Below are positions 43,871-51,324 of a stretch of DNA of 64,000 bases, in pieces. This stretch comes from Rhizobium sp. BK196 (lineage in GTDB: Bacteria > Pseudomonadota > Alphaproteobacteria > Rhizobiales > Rhizobiaceae), in NCBI RefSeq assembly GCF_014193255.1, contig NZ_JACHZB010000006.1, forward strand, positions 310,001-374,000, written 5' to 3'. Position numbers and translations under genes: made by a program. Each line of letters opens with the position of its first letter. Position 1 is the stretch's first letter. The notes below the pieces were generated by a model. That model worked only from the letters and a program-made list of their open reading frames with translations. It was not told where the DNA came from and did no database searches.

Positions 43871-43880
43871 TCAGCCCGCC
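43861..43880. terminator. Perfect 20-base palindrome over two abutting stop codons
   Basis: GGCGGGCTGA is followed directly by its reverse complement TCAGCCCGCC. The centre is the junction of the phosphatase stop (TGA, plus strand) and the second GDPD-like stop (minus strand). It can form a GC-rich stem on either transcript and may end both, though no T-run is present. Confidence 0.55.
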
Positions 43881-44725
43881 ATGCGCGCCAGCCACGCTCG
43901 CTCTGTCGCTGGGGCCTCGTCTGTGGTGACCTGATCGGGCTTCAACGCCATCAGCGCTGAGAAATTCGTCCATTCGGCATCGCTGAAGCCGCTGTCTGGG
44001 TTCTTCAATGTGAAGGTCCAGGCATCGACCCGTTTACCCTCGCTGTGGCAGAGCGCGATCATGTCGAGGCCGGCCTTTGCAGCATCGAGCAGCATCTGCC
44101 AGTAGAGATAGACGGTTTCCGGTGCGGTCGGGCCGCGCAGATCGGCAAGCAGTTCCTTTTCGACCGCTTTCCAGCCTTCGGCCCTGTAGATATTGCCGAG
44201 CTTGTCCGTCGGATCGATTCCGCGGCGCAGATGCGGCAACTTCTCCTTGACCGCCAGGATCAGCTCCAGACTGCTGGCGCTAACGATGACGGACGCAGAA
44301 ATCTGCTGCAGGCGTTCAGCCAGGTGGGCAATACCCTTTTCACCGATCGCTTCGTAATCGTCCTTCATATCGAACTGCAGCAGCGCATCCGGATGGGCCG
44401 ATTGCAGCATGGCGGCCAGATCTTCGCTGTAGAGGAGGGGACGATCGCCGTCCTTCATGCGCAGGCCGCGCAGCTCCGCGAGGCTCTTTTGGGCGATCAG
44501 ACCGTGCCCCGTCGTCTCGCCTTCCAGTTCCTCGTCATGCAGCACGACAAAACCGCCATCGGCGCGCACCCTCAGGTCGAGCTCCATCGAGGCGCCGAGT
44601 TTGAAGCCTTCCGCCATCACCTCCGCCGAAAAGAGCGGATCGGCCATGCGTCGGCGCAGCCGGTGCCATTTCAGCAGGGTCGCATGGCCCTCGAACACGA
44701 TCTGAAGTCCGCTTGCATCCGGCAT
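43871..44725 (-). CDS. Divergent GDPD-like protein
   Basis: This 284-residue protein is related to glycerophosphodiester phosphodiesterases. The metal-site region ELDLRVRADGGFVVLHDEEL is well kept (E-x-D and H-D). The N-terminal HRG...ENT element is replaced: EGHATLLKWHRLRRRM supplies H14 but no Arg-Gly partner, and no ENT follows. The activity may differ from the intact enzyme at 41291. It is convergent with that operon, abutting the phosphatase gene with no gap. A GAGGATGACAG site precedes the ATG. Confidence 0.75.
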   Translation of the reverse strand: MPDASGLQIVFEGHATLLKWHRLRRRMADPLFSAEVMAEGFKLGASMELDLRVRADGGFVVLHDEELEGETTGHGLIAQKSLAELRGLRMKDGDRPLLYSEDLAAMLQSAHPDALLQFDMKDDYEAIGEKGIAHLAERLQQISASVIVSASSLELILAVKEKLPHLRRGIDPTDKLGNIYRAEGWKAVEKELLADLRGPTAPETVYLYWQMLLDAAKAGLDMIALCHSEGKRVDAWTFTLKNPDSGFSDAEWTNFSALMALKPDQVTTDEAPATERAWLARMAG

Positions 44726-44881
44726 TCTGTCATCCTCGGCATATTTGTCTTCGATCCTTCGTGCATTGGAAAAGCCCGATTCTCAAGAGGAGTTCGCAAA
44801 CCCGGTCAAGGTCGAGATGAAGCCTTTTTCGCAGGCCGCTCCTAAAGCGGCATCTTGATGCGATGCAGTCACGCAAATTAG

Positions 44882-44898
44882 AATACAATTTTTATAGA
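44882..44898. promoter_or_regulatory. Weak copy of the TCTA-N9-TAGA repeat
   Basis: AATA-N9-TAGA lies in an AT-rich block that matches the FMN reductase promoter through TTTT-x-ATAGATAATAT. The left arm is degenerate (2 of 4). It lies 63 bases before a small gene with a strong ribosome site. Confidence 0.3.
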
Positions 44899-44961
44899 TA
44901 ATATATCCCGGCGGCGCGATCCGTGGGAAAATCGCCACTCGGTTTTCCCAGGAGGTGGCGT

Positions 44962-45129
44962 ATGTTTGCAGCGTTCAAAACGTTCCTTGTGAGGTTTTTC
45001 CGGGGCCGCGAGCGACCAATGTTTGAAACAATCGCCCGTGCGACGGCAGAGGATTCGGAAAGCCGCATGCACAGTCTGCGGGAGGAGGAGCTCTTTTTCT
45101 GGCAGCCGACGCCGTTCTCCTGGTATTGA
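44962..45129 (+). CDS. Small hypothetical protein, 55 residues
   Basis: I do not recognise this family. The gene is supported by a near-perfect AGGAGG six bases before the ATG and by an AT-rich promoter-like region upstream. The product begins with a basic amphipathic stretch (MFAAFKTFLVRFFRGRER), continues with an acidic middle and ends in the aromatic FFWQPTPFSWY. No signal peptide or clear membrane helix is present. An ATG at 44923 is in frame but lacks a ribosome site. It ends 2 bases before the convergent aminotransferase stop. Confidence 0.55.
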   Translation: MFAAFKTFLVRFFRGRERPMFETIARATAEDSESRMHSLREEELFFWQPTPFSWY

Positions 45130-45131
45130 AG

Positions 45132-46223
45132 TTAGGCGTTATAAGTCTTGGCGACCGCCTCCGATGCGTCGCCGACATCCGCCGGCAAGCCGGCCTGCCG
45201 CAAGGCCTCGCCATAGGCTACGACACCTGCGAGGACAGTCTGGAACGTCGCTCGTGGTCCTGTATGGTTCAATCGAATGAGATGCGACAGGTTGGTGCCG
45301 ACACCGGCTGTCAACTCAACGCCCAGCCTCGCCGCAAAGCGGATGACGAATGCCGCTTCTATGCCTGCCGGTACGGAGACCGTGGTCACCAGATTTGACG
45401 CCTGTTCGGCAGGCACCCAGAGGTTGGCTCCCAGCGCTGACAAACCGGCCCGGCTTGCGGAAGCAGCCTTCTCATGGCGGGTGATGATTTGTTCGATGCT
45501 CTCTGCCTCGACCCGATCGAGGGCCGCTTCGAGTGCGAAGAATTCCAGCGGCGCGGGCGTTCCGGGCAGGGCGCCGTGGCCGTCATCCAGCCATGCCTTC
45601 AGGTCGGCGAGTGACAGGATGGAATCGCGCGGTGCATCGTCACGCAGGATCAGTTCCCAGGCGCGCGGGCTGACCGACAGAGCGGAGACGCCCGCAGGTC
45701 CTCCAAGCGCCTTCTGCGGGCCGATGACGGCTATATCGATGCCCGATCCATCGACATCGAGTCGATGACCGCCAACGGACGCAACTGCATCGACCACCGT
45801 AGCAATGCCCCGCGCCCGTGCCAGGACTATAATCTCAGGCAGCGGATTGAGAATACCGCTGGTCGATTCGGCGTGAACAAGCGCCAGTACATGGATGCCG
45901 GGATTGGCATCCAACGCTTCGGCAACCGTCTCGGCGTCGATCGGCAGGCCGGGTTGAGCGCTGATGTCGATGACATTAGCGCCGCCACGCCGCAGCCATT
46001 GTCCGAACCAGCCGCCATAGGGGCTGGTAACGATGTTCAGCGCCGAAAGGCCGGGCCTGGCAAGGCTGGTCGCGACAGCTTCGAGCGCTACGACGGCTTC
46101 GGCTTGCACCAGCAGCACGTCGTTGTCCGTCTTCAGGGCGGCGCCGATGCGGTGGGCGAGAGTGGCGTAACGTTTGGCCGGATAGACCGGCGCACCGTAA
46201 AGCGGGTTCCAGACTTCGGTCAT
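45132..46223 (-). CDS. Class V PLP-dependent aminotransferase, sulfur-free
   Basis: This 363-residue enzyme is related to alanine-glyoxylate / serine-pyruvate aminotransferases. The PLP lysine lies in IGPQKALGGPAGVS and the cofactor Asp in VVDAVASVGGH. Apart from the start Met it contains no Met and no Cys, as befits expression during sulfur starvation. Lack of Cys rules out an IscS-type persulfide mechanism. It may transaminate or cleave an imported amino-organosulfur compound. GGAG precedes the ATG at 46223. An open start at 46238 would overlap the ATPase gene. It is the last gene of the dipeptide-type transport operon. Confidence 0.83.
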   Translation of the reverse strand: MTEVWNPLYGAPVYPAKRYATLAHRIGAALKTDNDVLLVQAEAVVALEAVATSLARPGLSALNIVTSPYGGWFGQWLRRGGANVIDISAQPGLPIDAETVAEALDANPGIHVLALVHAESTSGILNPLPEIIVLARARGIATVVDAVASVGGHRLDVDGSGIDIAVIGPQKALGGPAGVSALSVSPRAWELILRDDAPRDSILSLADLKAWLDDGHGALPGTPAPLEFFALEAALDRVEAESIEQIITRHEKAASASRAGLSALGANLWVPAEQASNLVTTVSVPAGIEAAFVIRFAARLGVELTAGVGTNLSHLIRLNHTGPRATFQTVLAGVVAYGEALRQAGLPADVGDASEAVAKTYNA

Positions 46224-46234
46224 GGGCGGCTCCT

Positions 46235-47014
46235 TCAATCGGGTTCGGTCACGAGGCGCGGCACGGCTGCGACGAGCCGGCGCGCCGCATCGGATCTTGG
46301 TGTCGTGACGATATCGGCTGCCGGTCCTTGCTCGACAATGTGGCCGGCATCCATGACTGCGATACGATGCGAGATCGCCCGCACCACTGCAAGATCATGG
46401 GAGATGAAGAGATAGGCAAGGCCGCGCTCGCGCTGCAGCGCGACCAACAGTTCGAGGATACGGCCACGAATGGTGACGTCGAGCGCGGAAACCGCCTCAT
46501 CCAGCACCAGCAGAGATGGCCTCGGGGCAATGGCCCGGGCAATGGCAACGCGCTGGCGCTGCCCTCCCGAAAGCGTGTAGACCGGGCGTGAGGCAAAGGC
46601 GGCGGGGAGACCGACACGTTCGAGCAGCGTGAGGATTTCTGTCAGCCGTTGCCTGCTGTTGGCGATGCCGTGGATGCGTAGCGGGTCGCCCAGAACTGAG
46701 GCGACAGAGGCCAGCGGGTTAAAAGCCCCAAGCGTATCCTGAAACACCATCTGCATGCGCGCCCGCCTGCGCCGCAGTTCTGCGCCGCGAAGTGAAAGCC
46801 AGTCTTCTCCCGCAAAGCGGATAGAGCCGGAATCGGGCTGTATCAGGCGCAGGAGCACGCGCGACAAAGTCGATTTTCCGCTGCCCGAAGCGCCAACCAG
46901 TCCCAACGTCTCGCCTGCTGCAATCCTCAGAGAAACATTGTCGAGAGCGGCAACATGCCGGCCTGTCGTGGAATAGGCCTTCGACAATCCGTTGATATGC
47001 AAAAGCTCGCTCAT
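46235..47014 (-). CDS. Dipeptide/nickel-type ABC transporter ATPase (DppF-like)
   Basis: This is a 259-residue ATPase with Walker A GASGSGKST at residues 41-49, signature LSGGQRQRVAIARAI and Walker B LLVLDEAVSALD. A frame extends to 47110, but the ATG at 47014 overlaps the preceding stop by 4 bases and begins the domain. With the next gene it forms the two-ATPase engine of an Opp/Dpp-family importer. It lacks the usual C-terminal oligopeptide extension. The substrate is probably a sulfur compound, by context. Confidence 0.9.
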   Translation of the reverse strand: MSELLHINGLSKAYSTTGRHVAALDNVSLRIAAGETLGLVGASGSGKSTLSRVLLRLIQPDSGSIRFAGEDWLSLRGAELRRRRARMQMVFQDTLGAFNPLASVASVLGDPLRIHGIANSRQRLTEILTLLERVGLPAAFASRPVYTLSGGQRQRVAIARAIAPRPSLLVLDEAVSALDVTIRGRILELLVALQRERGLAYLFISHDLAVVRAISHRIAVMDAGHIVEQGPAADIVTTPRSDAARRLVAAVPRLVTEPD

Positions 47015-47793
47015 GGGGCCACTTCTGCAATCAGCGGCGGCGTGGAAAGATCGCGATGGCTGGCAATAAGGGTGGCGGTATAGCTTTCTGCCGGCGACGA
47101 CAGAACCCACCGGGTAGTGCCGGCTTCGACCAGTTCTCCATTACGGAAGACGGCGATGCGATCGACGAAACCGGAGGCGATCGCGATATCATGGGTGATG
47201 AAGAGCAGTGTCATGCCTTCTTCTCGCACCAGTCCATCGAGCAGGTCGACGATTTCAGCCTGTACCACCACGTCGAGCGCGCTGGTCGCCTCGTCGGCGA
47301 TCAGCAAGGCGGGCTTGGCTGCAATCGCTGCGGCAATCGCCACGCGCTGCCGTTGGCCGCCTGAAAGCTGGTGCGGGAAAGCGCGCATGGCGCTTGCGGG
47401 CTGCGGCAAGCGCACCCGCTCCAGAAGTTCTTCGGCATGGGCATAGGCCTGTTGCCAACCGAGGCGGAGGTGTCTTTCGGCAGCTTCGGCAACCTGTTCA
47501 CCGATGGTCAGCACCGGATTGAGGCTGGTGCCTGGATCCTGAAACACAAAACCGATATCGCGGCCGGGCACAGGAGCGCGGCCGAGTGCTGGCCATGTTA
47601 TTTCGCCTTCGATCCTGGCCCGTTCCGGCAAAAGATCGGCGAGCGTCCGGGCAAGCGTGCTTTTGCCGGAACCGCTCTCGCCAATAATCGCCAGCCTCTC
47701 CCCCCTGACAATGTCGATGTCGACGGCTCTCAGCGCCGCCTCCCGTCCATAGCGGACCGAAAGGCTTCTCACGCTGCAGAAGGGCGGGCTCAT
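47011..47793 (-). CDS. Dipeptide/nickel-type ABC transporter ATPase (DppD-like)
   Basis: This is a 260-residue ATPase with Walker A GESGSGKST near residue 38, signature LSGGQRQRVAIAAAI and Walker B LLIADEATSALD. It is coupled by 4-base overlaps to the permease before it and the ATPase after it. It is the first of two ATPases of the importer. Confidence 0.92.
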   Translation of the reverse strand: MSPPFCSVRSLSVRYGREAALRAVDIDIVRGERLAIIGESGSGKSTLARTLADLLPERARIEGEITWPALGRAPVPGRDIGFVFQDPGTSLNPVLTIGEQVAEAAERHLRLGWQQAYAHAEELLERVRLPQPASAMRAFPHQLSGGQRQRVAIAAAIAAKPALLIADEATSALDVVVQAEIVDLLDGLVREEGMTLLFITHDIAIASGFVDRIAVFRNGELVEAGTTRWVLSSPAESYTATLIASHRDLSTPPLIAEVAP

Positions 47794-48620
47794 CGGGAGC
47801 CCCCGTCAGAACCAAGCACTTTAGTCAGGCCCTCGCTGAAGAGGTGGACGCCGAGCACGGTGATTGCCAGCGCCAGGCCAGGCAGAACCGAAAGATAGGC
47901 AGCCGAGCGCAGTACGCTGCGGCCTTCGGCGATCATCGAGCCCCAAGTGGCGAGATTGGGATTGCCGAGACCGAGGAAGGAAAGGGCTGCTTCCGTGAGG
48001 ATTGCGCCGGCAACGATCGTGGCCGACAGCGCCAGCACCGGTGGAAGGGCATTCGGGAGGATTTCCTTGAAGGCGATCTCGGCTGGATGCATTCCAATCA
48101 CGCGCGCGGCTGCGACATAATCCCGCTCTCGGATGGACAGCACCTGTGCCCGCGTTAGCCGTGCCGGATCGGCCCAGGTGCCAAGCGCAATGGCAAAGAC
48201 GACGACGGGCGTCGACACGCCGATAGTGCTGACGAAGGCGAGCGCCAGCAGAAAGCCCGGAACGATCTGGAAGGCGTCAACCACACGCATCAGTGTCTCG
48301 TCGACCAACCCGCCGGCAAAGCCCGCGGCCATGCCGACAAAGAGACCGAGCACCATGGCGGAGAGGGCGGCGGCAATACCGACAGCAAGCGAAGTCCGCG
48401 CGCCGTGGAGAAGGCCGGCGAGCACATCGCGGCCCAGTCGGTCCGTGCCGAGTGGCAGGCCCGGATCGGAGAAGGGCGTAAGTAACGCCCGGCCAGCAAT
48501 ACGCAGCGGATCCCCGGGCGATATTATCGGGGCCAGCAGGCCGGCAATGAACAGAGCCGCCAGGATGAAGAGCCCGATCGTGCCTTCTGGGGTCCGCAGG
48601 AGACGCCTGAGCAAGGTCAT
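47790..48620 (-). CDS. Dipeptide-type ABC permease (DppC-like)
   Basis: This is a 276-residue permease with about six membrane helices. The DppC-typical LGTDRLGRDVLAGLLHGARTS block is in the N-terminal third, and the docking loop AARVIGMHPAEIAFKEILPN is intact. ATGA overlaps join it to both neighbours. It forms the channel with the DppB-like protein. Confidence 0.93.
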   Translation of the reverse strand: MTLLRRLLRTPEGTIGLFILAALFIAGLLAPIISPGDPLRIAGRALLTPFSDPGLPLGTDRLGRDVLAGLLHGARTSLAVGIAAALSAMVLGLFVGMAAGFAGGLVDETLMRVVDAFQIVPGFLLALAFVSTIGVSTPVVVFAIALGTWADPARLTRAQVLSIRERDYVAAARVIGMHPAEIAFKEILPNALPPVLALSATIVAGAILTEAALSFLGLGNPNLATWGSMIAEGRSVLRSAAYLSVLPGLALAITVLGVHLFSEGLTKVLGSDGGSR

Positions 48621-49606
48621 ACGCAGCCCTCCGACGCGCCGATGCGCGGATCGAGCGCCGCATAAACGAGATCGACGATGAAATTGACGCAGATGACGAG
48701 AACGGCGCTCGTGACGATGATACCCATCAAGAGAGGCGCATCGCGTCCGTTGACGGCCTCCTGTGCCAGCCTGCCGAAGCCCGGAATGGCAAAGACGCTC
48801 TCGATGACCACGCTACCGCCGAGCATGGCGGCGGACTGCAGGCCGAGCATGGCGACAAGCGGCACGAGCGCATTGCGTGCCACGTGCCGAAGCACGATGC
48901 GGCTGCGCGATAGGCCTTTTGCCCGGGCAAACAGAACGAAATCGAGCTTCCACGCTACCGCCATGCCGGATCGCATGACGCGCAAGAACAGCGCGAGGTA
49001 GATAAAGGCGAGAGCTCCTACAGGCAGTGCAAGATGTTGCGCGATATCGAGAGCGCGTGAAAACCCGGTCTTTCCGGAGGCAATGGTTTCGATACCGGCG
49101 ATCGGCAGCCAACGCAGCTTGACCGAAAAGAGGATGCTGAACACCAGCCCCAGCCAGAAGCTCGGGATGGTATAGACGATCAGCGAGCCGATCGAGAGAA
49201 TACGATCCCGAAGGCTGCCTGGCTTCGCGCCGGCGAGGATGCCGAGCGTCGAACCCAACCCGAAGGACAGGGCCGTGGCACTGCCCATCAGGAGAAGCGT
49301 GTTCGGCAGCCTCTCGACGATGAGATCCCGCACGGGACGGTTGAAGGCCACTGACCAGCCGAGATCGAGGCGGCCGAGTGAAGACAGATAGAGCCAAAGG
49401 CGGGCAAAGACCGATTGGTCTAGGCCGTAACTCTCCCGCAGCGACTTGATGAGTGCGGCATCACCGCCGCCGATCGAACCGAGATAGGCGTCGACGGCGT
49501 CGCCGGAGGCGGATTCCAGCAGGAAGAAGCTGAAGATCACGACGATCAACAGGACCGGGATGCTGCTGATGATCCTGCGTCTCAGGAGGAGAAGTGCACG
49601 TTTCAC
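48617..49606 (-). CDS. Dipeptide-type ABC permease (DppB-like)
   Basis: This is a 329-residue permease with six membrane segments. Features are LLRRRIISSIPVLLIVVIFS in the first helix, LYLSSLGRLDLGWSVAFNRP (the DppB GDLGxS-type block) and the docking region ARAKGLSRSRIVLRHVARNA. The start is GTG. It lies 40 bases after the binding-protein gene, with no clear hairpin in the gap. Confidence 0.93.
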   Translation of the reverse strand: MKRALLLLRRRIISSIPVLLIVVIFSFFLLESASGDAVDAYLGSIGGGDAALIKSLRESYGLDQSVFARLWLYLSSLGRLDLGWSVAFNRPVRDLIVERLPNTLLLMGSATALSFGLGSTLGILAGAKPGSLRDRILSIGSLIVYTIPSFWLGLVFSILFSVKLRWLPIAGIETIASGKTGFSRALDIAQHLALPVGALAFIYLALFLRVMRSGMAVAWKLDFVLFARAKGLSRSRIVLRHVARNALVPLVAMLGLQSAAMLGGSVVIESVFAIPGFGRLAQEAVNGRDAPLLMGIIVTSAVLVICVNFIVDLVYAALDPRIGASEGCV

Positions 49607-49646
49607 GCCGGACGAGGCCTCTGCCGCAATTGCGCCTTCGACACTA

Positions 49647-51257
49647 TCACGACTGCAGCGCGGTATCGCCCCAGTTCGAAACTGCCCATCGCGGATTGTC
49701 CGAAACGTTCAGCACCGTGTCGCGGGCGACCGTGATGAAGCCCCATTCGGCGACATTGATCAGTGGCAGTTCGGCCACCACAAGCTGCTGGAACTTGTAG
49801 TAGAGGTCGGTGCGTGCAGCCGTATCAACGGTCTCGGACGCCTGCTTAATGATCTTGTCGAGCTCGGCGCTGACATAGCCGCCCTGGTTGGAGAAGGGCA
49901 CGCCGTCAGGCGTTCCGGACTGGACAAGGATCGTCGTGGAGATGGCAGGATCACCGCGGAAGACCGGCGGGCCGACGGCGATGTCGAAATCGTGGTCGGT
50001 ATAGACTGCCTTTTGATGAGCCGCCGCATCGGCATTGACGATAACGGCATCGATACCGACGGCCGCAAGCGCCTGGCGCAGATAATCGCCGAACTGGCGC
50101 GTCTCGTTGAAATAGGGTGCCGGCCGCAGCTTGAGCTGGAATCGATTGCCGTCGGGGCCTTTGGTGTAGCCGCCCTGGTCCAGCAGCTCGTTTGCCGCCT
50201 TCACGTCGAAATTATAGTTGGCGACATCGGCGGTGTAGAATTCCTTCGAATTCTTCGGAACAGGGCCGGTGGATTCCGTCGCATAGCCGAGGAAGATCGT
50301 ATCGACGACGAACTTCTTGTCGATCGCATGCGCAATCGCCTGACGGACCCTGAGATCGGAGAGTTCCTTGCGGCGATGATTGATCTCGATGACGAGCTGA
50401 TAGGTGAGCGCCTCATAGCCCTTGGAGATCACCTTAATGCCCGCAACCTTGGAGATGCGGTCGAGATCGGCAAGCGGTACGGCCGAGAAGGCGGCGAGAT
50501 GGATTTCCTCGGCTTCGAGTGCGGCTCCGGCCGAATCACGATCCGGCAGCACGCGGTAGACGATTTCGTTGAGCTTTGGCTCGCCCTTCTGCCAGTAATT
50601 CTCGTTGCGCGTCAGGCGGTAATATTCGCCCGGCTTGTATTCGGCGAACTTGAACGGGCCGGTGCCGACAAGCGTGTTGTTGGCCGGGTTCTTGGCGATA
50701 TCGGTACCTTCAAAAATATGCTTGGGAACGACGCTGGTGACGGCTGGAAGCGCATTGCGGATGAGCTGGAAGGGCGTCGGCTTCGAGAAACGGAAGATCG
50801 CCGTGTGATCGTCGGGTGTATCGACTGCTTGCAGATTGGCGAAGACCACGCGACCGAGGTTCTGGAGCGGTTTCCAGACGTTGAGCGCCGAGAAGGCGAC
50901 GTCGGCCGAGGTGAATGGCTTGCCGTCATGCCAGGTGGCGTTATCGCGTAGCTTGAAGGTGACAGAGAGTCCGTCGGCGGAGCCTTCCCAAGACGTGGCC
51001 AGACGTGGCGCCAAACCATCCGAGCCTTCGTAGGAGGCCTCCGCGAGTGGCTCGATCACCTTGCTCGCGATGAAGAAGACGCCGTTCGAGGCGACGATTG
51101 CGGGATTGAGGTTCTTCGGCTCGGAGTCGGCTGCAACGATCAGGCGCCCGCCGGCCGGTACGTCCTGCGCCACCGTAATACGCGACAACGCCGTCGTTCC
51201 GAGAAGCAGCGCCGTGCCCTTCAGCAGGCCGCGCCGAGAGATATCTGCAATAGTCAT
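49647..51257 (-). CDS. Dipeptide/oligopeptide-type binding protein, sulfur-free
   Basis: This is a 536-residue family 5 extracellular binding protein with a Tat signal (SRRGLLK at residues 7-13, then hydrophobic, cleaved near TVAQD). Fold markers are NLNPAIVASNGVFF, LRDNATWHDGKPFTSADVAF and VGTGPFKFAEYKPGEYY. I find no Cys and no Met besides the initiator over the whole length, which is exceptional for this size. It follows the second flavin monooxygenase gene and precedes dppBCDF-like genes. The ligand is probably an organosulfur compound such as a sulfur-containing peptide or amine. Confidence 0.92.
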   Translation of the reverse strand: MTIADISRRGLLKGTALLLGTTALSRITVAQDVPAGGRLIVAADSEPKNLNPAIVASNGVFFIASKVIEPLAEASYEGSDGLAPRLATSWEGSADGLSVTFKLRDNATWHDGKPFTSADVAFSALNVWKPLQNLGRVVFANLQAVDTPDDHTAIFRFSKPTPFQLIRNALPAVTSVVPKHIFEGTDIAKNPANNTLVGTGPFKFAEYKPGEYYRLTRNENYWQKGEPKLNEIVYRVLPDRDSAGAALEAEEIHLAAFSAVPLADLDRISKVAGIKVISKGYEALTYQLVIEINHRRKELSDLRVRQAIAHAIDKKFVVDTIFLGYATESTGPVPKNSKEFYTADVANYNFDVKAANELLDQGGYTKGPDGNRFQLKLRPAPYFNETRQFGDYLRQALAAVGIDAVIVNADAAAHQKAVYTDHDFDIAVGPPVFRGDPAISTTILVQSGTPDGVPFSNQGGYVSAELDKIIKQASETVDTAARTDLYYKFQQLVVAELPLINVAEWGFITVARDTVLNVSDNPRWAVSNWGDTALQS

Positions 51258-51324
51258 GCCCCCTCCTGATACCTAAGAAATTAAATGATCTATATTCGAG
51301 CTGAAACGGTAAGTGTGACAGGAA

